A stretch of 64,000 nucleotides of DNA. Origin: UTCFX2 sp963788145. Its GTDB lineage: Bacteria > Chloroflexota > Anaerolineae > Anaerolineales > UBA4823. The position numbers and the translations under genes were made by a program. The notes under the pieces were generated by a model, which saw nothing but the letters and a program-made list of their open reading frames with translations, was not told the DNA's origin and ran no database searches. The stretch's first letter is position 1. Every line of letters begins with the position of its first letter. The stretch is taken from NCBI GenBank assembly GCA_963788145.1, contig CAWBFQ010000007.1, forward strand, positions 186,001-250,000, read 5' to 3'. This document shows positions 44,638 to 53,683 of the stretch, in pieces.

Positions 44638-46332
44638 TTAAATCAAATTTCCTGGCGGTCGTAGCGTCCCCTCCTGCTCGGTCTGATCATACCAGGCGCG
44701 AAATTCCAGAGCCTGCTTTCTGGCGGATGGAGCCTGAGCCGCGCCGCCTAGGGAGGTGCACAGCAGTTCTGGCGGCAGGCGCCGGCCCACCGCGTCCGCT
44801 ACATCGATCGCTTCGTGCAATGGCAGTACTGCGTTCCGCCCGGAAAGAGCCAGATCTGCAAACACGCTTGCCATACAGGTGGCGGTAATAATCCGGCTGC
44901 GGCAGGGCTGCCCAAAACCGCCAGGGATCGGGTCGCAGGGAATACCGGTCGCGGATTGCAAGGAGAGGGAAGCTGCGTTCTCCACCTGTTCTGGTGTTCC
45001 TCCCGCCATCTCAACAATTGCCGCGGCTGCCATTGCCCCACATATTCCGCACTCGCCGGTGCAGCCCGTCCGCTCGCCGGTGGGTTCGGTCCGGGTAAAC
45101 GCGATTGCCCCAATCCCGGCCGCGATAAACAACCCGCGCAGCAAATCCTGTTCGCTGAACCCCGGCGAAACGCGATTCGACGCTTGTTGGACTGCGTATA
45201 GCGCAGCGTAAATATATCCTCCGCCGCTTCCCATCGGTCCTGCCACAACTTCCACCCCAGGGATGCCCGCTCCTGCCCCATAAGCCAGCCGGATGGTATG
45301 CGAGGTTAAATCATCCGTCAACAGGCGACCGCTTTGTTGATACCTGGCCCAATCGCCGGCCATATCCGGCTTGAACGGGCTAGAGGGCGCTTGCAAGCTC
45401 ACACCGTCCGCCCCTTTTTCATATGGGGCGTGAGTTTGGCGGTGCATCTTGGCTGCAATCATCCGCATGAAGTCGATCACTTGCTGGCGCGTCCAACTTG
45501 AGGCGTCCATCTCATATTGCACAGCGATTTCCCAAAGCGGCAGATTGCGCTCCTGGGCGATCTTTCGCCAGCCGGTCATGCTGTTGAAAAGCTGCGGCTT
45601 GCGCTCCGGGCGGGTGATAACCGGCAGTACGGGGTTGAGCAAACCGACCAATACGGATGTCGCCGGTTTTCCCACAAAGCGCATTTGGAATTCGTTCATA
45701 TTTGGCGGTTCGGCGCTGCAGAAATAATATAGACAACCGTTGCCGGATTCTGGGCTGCGCCCCATTTTCACCAGCCCGACCAGATCGGATTTAGATCTCT
45801 CCAGTTCATCTTCTTGAATGTTCTCGAAAAGATCGCAGATCACAGTCACGTAGCTGTCCCCTTTGACGCGTAATGGGAAGCTTGCGGTCTGGCTTCCAAT
45901 CCCTACTCTCCTGGTCTCCACCATTCCGCCGCCGGTGGAGTCGCCCACCAGCGTGATTTCCCGTCCGCTCTCCCCGCTGAGGATAAATTTGACTGCGTTA
46001 GGATGGTCACTCTCTTTCATTTGGGTGAAGACAAAAGAATAGTCGATTCCAAACTCGCGGGCAATAGACCGCGCCTGGTACAAGCGCGGGTCATCGGGCA
46101 ACATCCCCAACGCCCCCGCGATCATGGCGCTATCCTCCGCCATCAGCCCAAACGTCCCGGCAAATGAGCTATGTTGATCCAGGATGACCTGGATCCGGCG
46201 TGGATTCTCACCCAAAAGGCTGTGAGCCAGGTAACCCAGCCGGCAGGGTCCGGCAGTGTGTGAGCTGGATCCAGGCTGCATTACCGGACCGAACACATCA
46301 TTGAAGAATTCAGGGTAAAGGGTGGTCTCCAT
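44638..46332 (-). CDS. iron-sulfur L-serine dehydratase, fused beta-alpha type
   Basis: 564 residues. N-terminal beta domain with PGSSSHTAGPCRLGYLA, an ACT-like middle region, and the alpha domain with [4Fe-4S] ligand cysteines in GCTGECG, GIPCDPIPGG and QPCRSR. Deaminates L-serine to pyruvate, or a related 3-hydroxy amino acid; longer than E. coli SdaA (454), with extra residues in the middle. Follows the ornithine cyclodeaminase homolog by 20 bp on the same strand, so they form an operon, perhaps for breakdown of an unusual amino acid. Confidence 0.87.
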   Translation of the reverse strand: METTLYPEFFNDVFGPVMQPGSSSHTAGPCRLGYLAHSLLGENPRRIQVILDQHSSFAGTFGLMAEDSAMIAGALGMLPDDPRLYQARSIAREFGIDYSFVFTQMKESDHPNAVKFILSGESGREITLVGDSTGGGMVETRRVGIGSQTASFPLRVKGDSYVTVICDLFENIQEDELERSKSDLVGLVKMGRSPESGNGCLYYFCSAEPPNMNEFQMRFVGKPATSVLVGLLNPVLPVITRPERKPQLFNSMTGWRKIAQERNLPLWEIAVQYEMDASSWTRQQVIDFMRMIAAKMHRQTHAPYEKGADGVSLQAPSSPFKPDMAGDWARYQQSGRLLTDDLTSHTIRLAYGAGAGIPGVEVVAGPMGSGGGYIYAALYAVQQASNRVSPGFSEQDLLRGLFIAAGIGAIAFTRTEPTGERTGCTGECGICGAMAAAAIVEMAGGTPEQVENAASLSLQSATGIPCDPIPGGFGQPCRSRIITATCMASVFADLALSGRNAVLPLHEAIDVADAVGRRLPPELLCTSLGGAAQAPSARKQALEFRAWYDQTEQEGTLRPPGNLI

Positions 46333-46352
46333 AGTTTCTTCTCTGGGATCGT

Positions 46353-47360
46353 TCAGGCGCTGCCAAAATGGCGTCCGCCGATCTCCACCCAGGCCCCAGA
46401 TTGCTGTGCGCTTGCTTTTTGGAGCACATAATGGGCTGCAGCCAGGTCTTCGATTGCGATTCCCAGGGACTTAAACAGGGTTATTTCGGAAGAAGACAGT
46501 CTGCCAGGTTTTTTTTCGGTCAGCAGTTCGCCTAATTCAGCCACAATATGGTCATCGCCGATCAACCCTTCTCCCTTTGGAATCAGGAACTCTCCGGCCT
46601 CTTTCAAAGTTGACTCCTTCCGGTCGACGAATAAGCGCGCTTTAACCACCGCTGCGCTATCCAACTCGCGCGTGGTTGGTTGAAAGGCGCCAACCGCATT
46701 GATATGCGCCCCTGGACTGATCCAGGCTCCCTGGAGGATTGGTTTGGTTGCGGTTGTGGTGGTGCAGATCAAGTCAGCCCCCTCTACAGCTTCTTGAGCC
46801 GTCTCTTTCACTTCAATTGGGATGCCATGCCGGTCGGTTTCGCGCTTTGCGAATGCGTATGCCCCTTCCAGCGGCAGGCTGAAGACCCGCACGCGGCGCA
46901 GCGGACGCACGATTTTCATCGCTTGCAGGTGCGTGTGAGCCTGGGTTCCCGCTCCAATGATTGCCAGGTCGCCTGCTTCTGGACGAGCCAGTAATCGCGT
47001 AGCCACCCCGCTCACTGCCGCTGTGCGGATGGCAGTAATCGATGTCCCATCCACAATCGCTCTCAACAGGCCGTGCTGGGTGTCAAACAAAATCACAACA
47101 CCCTGGTGGGTGTCGTATTCGCTGCCGAAGTTGCTTGGGAAGGCCGCGATCACTTTTACCCCCACCGATTGGATACCTCCCAAATAGGATGGCATCAGCC
47201 CCATCAAATTTTCCCCACCAGGCAGGATCAGCATGCTGCGCAGTGGCAGCATCACATCGCCGCCAGCCAGCATCTTCAATGCCTCGGTCATGACTTCGAT
47301 ACATTCTTCCATTGAGAGAAGCTTGGATACCACATCCTGGTTTGCGATCAACACTTTCAT
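46353..47360 (-). CDS. ornithine cyclodeaminase / mu-crystallin family protein
   Basis: 335 residues from the ATG at 47360, chosen for GGAGGG eight bases upstream; an ATG at 47378 contains that site. NAD(P)-binding motif LAIIGAGTQAHTHLQAM, plus LPLRSMLILP and HQGVVILFDTQHG, GTSITAIRTAAVSG. The family includes ornithine cyclodeaminase, alanine dehydrogenase and imino-acid reductases such as iminosuccinate reductase; the exact reaction cannot be read from sequence. Pairing with the Fe-S dehydratase suggests linked amino-acid catabolism. Confidence 0.88.
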   Translation of the reverse strand: MKVLIANQDVVSKLLSMEECIEVMTEALKMLAGGDVMLPLRSMLILPGGENLMGLMPSYLGGIQSVGVKVIAAFPSNFGSEYDTHQGVVILFDTQHGLLRAIVDGTSITAIRTAAVSGVATRLLARPEAGDLAIIGAGTQAHTHLQAMKIVRPLRRVRVFSLPLEGAYAFAKRETDRHGIPIEVKETAQEAVEGADLICTTTTATKPILQGAWISPGAHINAVGAFQPTTRELDSAAVVKARLFVDRKESTLKEAGEFLIPKGEGLIGDDHIVAELGELLTEKKPGRLSSSEITLFKSLGIAIEDLAAAHYVLQKASAQQSGAWVEIGGRHFGSA

Positions 47361-47440
47361 GGAAAGCCCTCCATTCATGTTTTTGGATGGAATTCTTAAT
47401 CAGACTAACATCGAAATAGGTTTTTGAATTGTTTGGAGTT

Positions 47441-48697
47441 CTATTTCTTAGCCCACAGGCTGATACTTTCGATATGATACGTTTGCGGGAACAGGTCGAA
47501 TAGCGAAATCTCTTCCAACTGATAGCCGCCCGTCGCCAGGCGTTTCGCGTCTCTCCCGAGTGTAGCGGGGTCGCATGAAACATAGACCAGCAGCGGTGGA
47601 TCCAATTTCAGCAGAGAATCCAGGGCATGCCGATCCAGCCCTTCGCGCGGCGGATCAACCAAAACGGATGTGATCCTTCCGGCTACGTCTGGACGCAGAT
47701 GAAGCGCCGGTAATGCAATCTCGACTGGCGCTTCATAGATCTCGACATTTTCGAACTCATCCAGATTGTGAGCGAAATCCTCCACAGCCTGTGATGATGA
47801 TTCAATCCCGATCAAGCGCCCGACTCGACCAGCCAGGAAGGCGCTGAAAAGACCAACACCGCAATATACGTCCAAAATGGTTGCTTCTGGCTGCAGCGCT
47901 GAGCGCTTGTTCAGCAGTTCAAGCACTTTCAACACCATCATCGCTGCTACCGGGGTGTTGGTTTGAAAGAATGAACCGGCTGAGACCTGGAAGCGGCGCT
48001 CAAGTACTTCAATTTCGACCGCCAGGCTTCCAGCTAACACCAGTGACCCGGATGGGCCGAGATGGATGACGGAGACCGGCAGGTCTTCCACGCTGAGTTC
48101 GGGTGGCTGGTCGCTTTCGAGGTTGATTTGCAGATCATCGTCGGTTCCGCATCGCAGACCGATCCGCCTGATATCTAACCCGGGCTCAAACTGGAGTTGT
48201 GGCCAGACTGCCGAGATCGCCGCTTCAGGCAGGTGGCATTCGACCACCTCTAGTACTTCTTCGGAGCGAGCTTTGTGAAAGCCCAATAACCCCTGGGGTG
48301 AGAGATGGAATTGGATGTGATTGCGATAAAAAAACTCGTTTGGAGATGGTGAGATCTGCTGAATTGGTGGGGCGGTCATTCCGCCAATTCGCTCGATCTG
48401 TTCGCTGAGGATGGCTGCCTTGGCTGCAAGCTGCTCTTGATAGGGTATATGTTGATAATGGCAGCCGCCGCATTCTCCGAAATGGGCGCAGCGTGGGGCG
48501 ATACGTTTGGGCGAAGGCTCAAGCACCTCCAGCAAGCGGGCTCGGGCGAAGCCGCGTTTTTCCTCGACCAGTTCTACCCGCAGGCGCTCGCCGGGCAGAC
48601 CAAAGGGTGTGAAGACAAGCCGTCCGTCCGGCAGACGAGCAATGACCTCGCCGCCATAAGCATGAGTAGTAGCAGTAACTTCAAAGATATCGGGCAT
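47441..48697 (-). CDS. 23S rRNA (uracil-5-)-methyltransferase, RlmD/RumA type
   Basis: 418 residues from the ATG at 48697 (TTGAGGA upstream). N-terminal TRAM domain (THAYGGEVIARLPDGRLVFT), [4Fe-4S] cysteines in CAHFGECGGCHYQH, SAM-binding fold (ILDVYCGVGLFSAFLAG) and catalytic site DPPREGLD plus nucleophile Cys in YVSCDPATLGRD. Adds a methyl to uracil C5 in 23S rRNA or tRNA; target uridine uncertain (RlmD, RlmCD and TrmA-like are close). Confidence 0.92.
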   Translation of the reverse strand: MPDIFEVTATTHAYGGEVIARLPDGRLVFTPFGLPGERLRVELVEEKRGFARARLLEVLEPSPKRIAPRCAHFGECGGCHYQHIPYQEQLAAKAAILSEQIERIGGMTAPPIQQISPSPNEFFYRNHIQFHLSPQGLLGFHKARSEEVLEVVECHLPEAAISAVWPQLQFEPGLDIRRIGLRCGTDDDLQINLESDQPPELSVEDLPVSVIHLGPSGSLVLAGSLAVEIEVLERRFQVSAGSFFQTNTPVAAMMVLKVLELLNKRSALQPEATILDVYCGVGLFSAFLAGRVGRLIGIESSSQAVEDFAHNLDEFENVEIYEAPVEIALPALHLRPDVAGRITSVLVDPPREGLDRHALDSLLKLDPPLLVYVSCDPATLGRDAKRLATGGYQLEEISLFDLFPQTYHIESISLWAKK

Positions 48698-48788
48698 ACA
48701 GTTCCTCAATTCGAATAGGTGCTGCCCATGTATTTTACCAGCTTGAAATGGCTGGCAGTCTTGACATTCGAAATGGTGTGATTTTGAC

Positions 48789-48797
48789 TGCTATAAT
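48789..48797 (+). promoter_or_regulatory. perfect extended -10 element before the lipoprotein peptidase gene
   Basis: TGCTATAAT matches the extended -10 consensus exactly. The ATG at 48807 is only nine bases further, so the transcript would have a leader of about 0-3 bases. Confidence 0.55.
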
Positions 48798-48806
48798 GGA
48801 GATACC

Positions 48807-50711
48807 ATGCGCCGAACCTTACCGCCAAAACTCGTTTTGACTCTGATCGTTCTGATCCTGATCTCCTGTCGTTCGGTCGGCCCAGTTTCGGATTTGCAAC
48901 TGACGGACGCCCCGGTCTCTGATCTGCCAACCCTGGTTTATGCGGATCCAACACCGGAAGCCGCTGGACTTCTGTCCATCCCTTCTGACGCCTGGTCTAC
49001 TCCAATTCCAATCGTTACACCCTCCCCAACCTCTGATCTTGACGCGCTGGAAGAACTTCCGGTGGTTAACAGTAAAAGCTGCCGGCCATCCAAGCGAAGG
49101 ACTGCCTTTGAAGCCCGCTTTCTGCCCGCCGGAAGCTTATATGTCGGTGATCGGGTCAGCATCGAGGTTGTGCCGCCGGAGGGGTTTCCCGTCAAAGGGC
49201 TTACAGCAATGGTTTATTTGGGAGGGTCTTCTGGGACTTTGCTAGGGCAAGGATCTTTCAGCCCCTTTGGGTTGGGTGGGCGCCGGCAGGCAACTTTGCT
49301 GTGGGTTTGGGATACCTCAGACTTGCCAGCCGGTGAGCATACTCTCACTTTTGTCTTGCAGCCGGATGGGCTGGTTTGGAACGAGCAAGTCTGGTTGTCT
49401 CCGCGCGGTCAGGCGCCTTCAGCAGAGAGCCAGGCGCGCTGGGCCATGCAGAGCAGCGACTGTTGTAGGGTGCATTACCTCACTCACACAGCAGCAGAGC
49501 GTGATCTTCCAGCCATCATGACTATGTTGGCTGAGCAGTCAGCCCTGGCGTCTCAAAAAGTGGGCGTTGCTTTGAGTGATCCAGTTGAAGTGACTTTGTT
49601 GCCGCGCATCGTCGGGCACGGCGGTTTTGCCAGCGGCGGAATCACGATCTCTTACCTGGATCGCGACTATGCCGGAGGGGAGAATGCAATCATCTTCCAT
49701 CACGAGTTGGTCCATATCTTGGATGCTCGCCTGGGCGGCGGTTTGCGCCCGCCATTCCTTGTGGAGGGCTATGCGGTCTATCTTTCAGGCGGGCACTTCA
49801 AGCCAGAGCCGCTGTTGAAGCGCGCGGCCGCCTTGTTGCCGCCAGAACCGGGCTGCGGTTTACCAGGATCACAGCCATGTGGATTAGGACTGTATATCCC
49901 CCTCAGTGAATTGATGGACCAGTTTTATCAATCCCAGCACGAGATCGGTTATCTTCAAGCCGGCGCGTTCACCCAATACCTGGTTGAGACTTACGGTTGG
50001 CAGGCTTTTTCGGCTTTTTACCGGGATATCCCAGAGAAGGCAAAGCGGGGAGGGGATGGGGCCTCATTCTCGCAGACGATTGGAGCCGGCTTGGAGCAAC
50101 ATTTTGGGTTGGGTCTGGATCAAATGGAACAACGCTTCGTGCAGGCTCTGGAGGCGCAGCCACTGGAACAGGGATGGGTCGAAGATGTGCGCTTGAGCGT
50201 ATTATTCTATGACCGGGTGCGTTGCTATCAGTTGCTTTACGATCCATCTGCTTATTTCCTATACGCCTGGTTGCCGGATGGCGATAAGATGCGAGAGCGC
50301 GACATTGTAGCAGACTATTTACGCGGTCCCTCCAAACCTGAAAACCTCGCCCTCGAAGCTTTGTTGGTCTCAGCGGAAGCTGGATTGCGTCTTGGAGATT
50401 ATATCCAGGGTGCCAGATTATTGGACGCAATCGGCGTCGTGCTGGATGGCGCAGGTGGTTTTGGAAGCGACCCACTCGCCGCGGATTATTACGCCCTGGT
50501 GTTGGATGCCCTCAGCCTTGGCTACCAGCCTCAGCGGGTGCAAATTGAGGGGAACTCCGCCCGAGTTTGGGCGATCAGTTCGGGTTTGAGTTTGATCGAA
50601 CTGTCTTATCAACAATCTAAGGACGATTGGATACCTCTAACAGCCCTCAGCATGAACCCCTGGCAATTTCATGCATTGCCAGGGGTAGGAAATGAACCGC
50701 GATTTGAGTAA
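48807..50711 (+). CDS. lipoprotein with gluzincin metallopeptidase domain
   Basis: 634 residues. Lipoprotein signal VLTLIVLILISC at the N-terminus, a Pro/Thr-rich linker, an Ig-like region (~100-205), then a peptidase_MA-like domain with HExxH in FHHELVHILDARL (~residue 296) and the third ligand Glu in PFLVEGYAVYLSG. The C-terminal third is helical and could be TPR-like. Expected on the outer face of the membrane. Substrate unknown. GGAGA before the ATG overlaps the likely transcript start. Converges on the FHA gene with a four-base gap. Confidence 0.83.
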   Translation: MRRTLPPKLVLTLIVLILISCRSVGPVSDLQLTDAPVSDLPTLVYADPTPEAAGLLSIPSDAWSTPIPIVTPSPTSDLDALEELPVVNSKSCRPSKRRTAFEARFLPAGSLYVGDRVSIEVVPPEGFPVKGLTAMVYLGGSSGTLLGQGSFSPFGLGGRRQATLLWVWDTSDLPAGEHTLTFVLQPDGLVWNEQVWLSPRGQAPSAESQARWAMQSSDCCRVHYLTHTAAERDLPAIMTMLAEQSALASQKVGVALSDPVEVTLLPRIVGHGGFASGGITISYLDRDYAGGENAIIFHHELVHILDARLGGGLRPPFLVEGYAVYLSGGHFKPEPLLKRAAALLPPEPGCGLPGSQPCGLGLYIPLSELMDQFYQSQHEIGYLQAGAFTQYLVETYGWQAFSAFYRDIPEKAKRGGDGASFSQTIGAGLEQHFGLGLDQMEQRFVQALEAQPLEQGWVEDVRLSVLFYDRVRCYQLLYDPSAYFLYAWLPDGDKMRERDIVADYLRGPSKPENLALEALLVSAEAGLRLGDYIQGARLLDAIGVVLDGAGGFGSDPLAADYYALVLDALSLGYQPQRVQIEGNSARVWAISSGLSLIELSYQQSKDDWIPLTALSMNPWQFHALPGVGNEPRFE

Positions 50712-50715
50712 TGGA

Positions 50716-51429
50716 TCAGGGGCAAGAAAAGATCGCGTCGAAGGGGGCGGTGCAGTACAGGTCCAAATAGTCAAAAGCGAACGCCCCGGTTACCACACAG
50801 CACAAAATCACCAGCAGAGCCCCGCATCCGATGTATATCCAGGTGCGTGAGCGTTTGGGCGTTTCTTCTTCCAGCCCCACATCATACGCTTCATTTGATG
50901 GGGCGTAATGTTCAGATGGCCCTGGCGGGACATTTCCGCTATAGACCGGGGTCTGGGCTGGAGGGGCGTATGCCGGTTGGGGTGGCTGTTGGTAATACTC
51001 TGGTTGAGCCGGGCTGGCAGGTTGGTAACCGTAATCCTGCGGCTCCACTCGATAGGTGTCTCGGGACGAGGCTGGCTGGGCTTGTGGGCCGGATCCGCTG
51101 ACCAGGGTGGCATTTGGGTCAAAGCCAAGCACCTCATATTCCAGACTGACCTTTTCGCCTAACATGATGGTCTCGCCTGGGCGGAGCATATGCGGTCCAA
51201 TCAGGCGTTGGCCATCCACAAAGGTGCCATTGGTCGATCCGAGATCTTCGATAATATAAGCCCCGGATTGCAGCGCAAGGCGGCAGTGTTTCCGGGAGAG
51301 TTCCGGGTCATTGATCACGACCCGGTTAGTGATATCCCTGCCGATGGTGATCTCATCCTGGACAATCTCAAAGATCTTGCCTGGATTGGGACCTTTATGC
51401 ATCACCAATTGGTAGGTTTGTGAAGCCAT
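50716..51429 (-). CDS. FHA-domain membrane protein
   Basis: 237 residues: N-terminal FHA domain (IGRDITNRVVINDPELSRKH, EDLGSTNGTFVDGQRL) that binds phosphothreonine peptides, then a Pro/Gln/Tyr-rich linker (~120-190), and a membrane helix near the C-terminus (YIGCGALLVILCCVVTGAFA). Topology probably leaves the FHA domain in the cytosol. Likely reads Ser/Thr-kinase signalling; no kinase is adjacent. Confidence 0.92.
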   Translation of the reverse strand: MASQTYQLVMHKGPNPGKIFEIVQDEITIGRDITNRVVINDPELSRKHCRLALQSGAYIIEDLGSTNGTFVDGQRLIGPHMLRPGETIMLGEKVSLEYEVLGFDPNATLVSGSGPQAQPASSRDTYRVEPQDYGYQPASPAQPEYYQQPPQPAYAPPAQTPVYSGNVPPGPSEHYAPSNEAYDVGLEEETPKRSRTWIYIGCGALLVILCCVVTGAFAFDYLDLYCTAPFDAIFSCP

Positions 51430-51509
51430 GATCTGCCTCCTTGCGAGTTTGTTTCACCCGACATAAGATTATTCATTTGTCCGGTCAGGACCTTTTTCCG
51501 GCTTGGTAT

Positions 51510-51538
51510 AGTGTAATAATATTCCCTTGAAATGTCAA
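51510..51538 (-). promoter_or_regulatory. sigma-70 promoter of the FHA gene
   Basis: On the minus strand: TTGACA (51533-51538), 17-bp spacer, TACACT (51510-51515). About 80 bp upstream of the FHA start. Confidence 0.65.
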
Positions 51539-51549
51539 ACAGTTTTCCT

Positions 51550-51566
51550 GCGATGTTTAGTATCGC
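51550..51566 (-). repeat. degenerate dispersed palindromic element, intergenic
   Basis: GCGATGTTTAGTATCGC keeps perfect 5-bp ends and lies between the M28 peptidase stop and the FHA promoter. Confidence 0.5.
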
Positions 51567-51590
51567 GGCATTGTCGATCTGATTTGTTTT

Positions 51591-53594
51591 TCAATGGTTT
51601 ACCAGTGGAAGGAAGAGCAACTCCACTTCGACAAATACAGGCGACAGCACGGTTTGGGGGACGCCGCAACTGTTATTTGCGGTCAGCTCGACTGAATAGC
51701 CTCCCCGGGCCGAATAGGCATGGGTGACCGTCTCGCCGTTGGCAGCGCCGCCGTCGCCAAAATCCCAGCTTAAACTGATGGGTGGGTCGCCCCTGCCGAC
51801 TGTCGCCGTAAAGGTGACGGTCTCTCCAATGTCTGCAGCCAGTGGATTGGATTCGATCTCGACCTGGTTGACGAAAATACAGGCGGTCAGGGTTGAGTCC
51901 AGGCTGGTGGTTTGTCCATAGGCGATCGTGGTATTGGGATATGAAGCGCTGAGATGATCTGGCGCTGAGATGATGATCGTGTAGCTCCCTGGAGGCAGCG
52001 AAAGCTGGTAGCTGCCGTCCACCTGAGAGGATGTTTCCGCTGCCTTTTGACTATCTTGCCAGGCTTCAATGATGGCGCCTTCGATTGGGGCGCTCGTAGC
52101 GCTGTCCCGGATTATGCCCGATAGCTGACCGTCCAGCAGGCAGCCCATATGAGCGAAGGTAGCCAGGGCGGCTTTGGCGAACTGGGTATAGTAGGTCAGG
52201 TTGAGCGTCTCAAGCTGGTCGCCGGTCTGATGGTAATAGGGGGTATGATCGCTCCAATCCTCGATTGCCAGGATTGCTGGATAATTGTAGGTCCAGAACG
52301 AAGAATGGTCGCTGAAAGATTCGCCGTCTTGCAGGATGGACGGAGAAAGCTGGATGCCATATGCTGAAATCGCATCCCGGAACAGGCGGGCGATGGCCAG
52401 GTCGTTTAGATTGCCAGGGCGGGTATGCAGCTCGATCACCGAGGGGCTGCCAGGCGTGCTGTAGCCAAGCATATCCAAATTCAACACACTCTGCAGATTT
52501 TCTCCGTGCGAGTAGATATCGGCTGCATAGGCTTTGCTGCCATACAAACCTTGCTCCTCGCCCGTGAACAGAGCATAGCGTAATGTGCAGCCAAAATTGT
52601 ATTGCGAGAATATTTCGGCAATCCGCATCAATGCCGCTGATCCGCTGGCGTTATCATCTGCCCCAGGGGCATAGTTGTACGGATTGCCATTCACGTGGGA
52701 GGTGGAGTCCAGATGAGCGATCAGCATGTAAACATTTTCCGGGTTGGTCAGGCCGGTTTGCTGGGCGATCACATTCCGCACTTCGGACCCCGATAAGGTG
52801 TAATAGTCGTACCAGGCTGCCAGCCCCTGCGATAGGAAAAATTCATAGGCATAGCGGGTGGCTTTCTTGATGGGCTGACCGGAATAGGTGTAGCGCGTCA
52901 GGATGGTGTAGGGTGATCCATCCACCGTCACGGCCCACTCACCGCTGAGCCCGCCCACCAGGTTGTAGATATCAGAGGCATTCATCTCGGCAATCATGGA
53001 CGCGACCTGCGGATTGGGAGTGATCGCCTGCGGCAAGTTGGCCGGTTGGTTCTGCGGCGTTTCCAGGGCGACGAGCGGGCGAGGCGCAAGCGGAGCCGCT
53101 TTCAGCCCGAGGTCGATCAAACCGGCGAGCGAGGATTGTTGCTGTTCGGAAGTCGTTCGCACCAGTCCAATGCGCCCTTCGATCATCAGGACCCGCGCCA
53201 ATGTACTGGCTCGCTCCAGGTCTTCTGGCGCGCCGTATACCAGCCAATAACTGGCGCCTTCTGTGTCCGAATCCAATATAGTTATCTTGAAGCCCAGGCC
53301 GGCGGCCTGCATCTGGGTTGCTGGATCAGCCATTGCGATCCGGAAAGGCTCGCCCTCCGCTGTATAGCCAGTCTCATATAGGGTTAGGTCGAACTCGACC
53401 AGTCGGTCAAAGCTTTCCGCCTTGCCAAGGTCGATCCGAACCAATGCGACCGCCTCCGCATCCTGGGCAGAAGCGCGCTGGATTGCAGTGATGTCCTGTA
53501 TCGCCATTGATTGAGAACCTAACAGCAGGCACAGGCTGAGCAGAATTTTAAAGACAAAACTCCGCTTTGTCATTTTCGTCTGAGCTTGTTTCAT
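51591..53594 (-). CDS. secreted M28 aminopeptidase with CarboxypepD-reg and PKD domains
   Basis: 667 residues; signal peptide FKILLSLCLLLGSQSMA. A poorly conserved N-terminal region (~45-240) precedes the M28 zinc peptidase domain (~245-480): AHLDSTSH, APGADDNASGSA, FTGEEQGLYGS, LNLDMLGY and TPYYHQTGD supply the two-zinc ligands and catalytic Glu. Then a carboxypeptidase-regulatory-like beta-sandwich (~485-565), a PKD domain (SLSWDFGDGGAANGETVTHA) and the tail LFLPLVNH. Start backed by GGAGG nine bases upstream. Part of the signal-peptide end (MAIQDIT) is encoded by a palindromic element copy. Confidence 0.92.
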   Translation of the reverse strand: MKQAQTKMTKRSFVFKILLSLCLLLGSQSMAIQDITAIQRASAQDAEAVALVRIDLGKAESFDRLVEFDLTLYETGYTAEGEPFRIAMADPATQMQAAGLGFKITILDSDTEGASYWLVYGAPEDLERASTLARVLMIEGRIGLVRTTSEQQQSSLAGLIDLGLKAAPLAPRPLVALETPQNQPANLPQAITPNPQVASMIAEMNASDIYNLVGGLSGEWAVTVDGSPYTILTRYTYSGQPIKKATRYAYEFFLSQGLAAWYDYYTLSGSEVRNVIAQQTGLTNPENVYMLIAHLDSTSHVNGNPYNYAPGADDNASGSAALMRIAEIFSQYNFGCTLRYALFTGEEQGLYGSKAYAADIYSHGENLQSVLNLDMLGYSTPGSPSVIELHTRPGNLNDLAIARLFRDAISAYGIQLSPSILQDGESFSDHSSFWTYNYPAILAIEDWSDHTPYYHQTGDQLETLNLTYYTQFAKAALATFAHMGCLLDGQLSGIIRDSATSAPIEGAIIEAWQDSQKAAETSSQVDGSYQLSLPPGSYTIIISAPDHLSASYPNTTIAYGQTTSLDSTLTACIFVNQVEIESNPLAADIGETVTFTATVGRGDPPISLSWDFGDGGAANGETVTHAYSARGGYSVELTANNSCGVPQTVLSPVFVEVELLFLPLVNH
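53488..53505 (-). repeat. dispersed palindromic element inside the M28 signal-peptide region
   Basis: GTGATGTCCTGTATCGCC; on the minus strand GGCGATACAGGACATCAC, two changes from the tandem unit, read in a different frame (AIQDIT). Confidence 0.5.
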
Positions 53595-53610
53595 CGTTCG
53601 ATTCCTCCAA

Positions 53611-53629
53611 GCGATGTTCTGGATTGCCC
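53611..53629 (-). repeat. degenerate dispersed palindromic element upstream of the M28 gene
   Basis: GCGATGTTCTGGATTGCCC, just before the ribosome site of the M28 peptidase gene; left arm intact, right arm altered. Confidence 0.4.
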
Positions 53630-53683
53630 CTTTGTATCAAGTTGCGCTTCGACCATAGCAAATCCAAATACTTCCTGAAAGGA

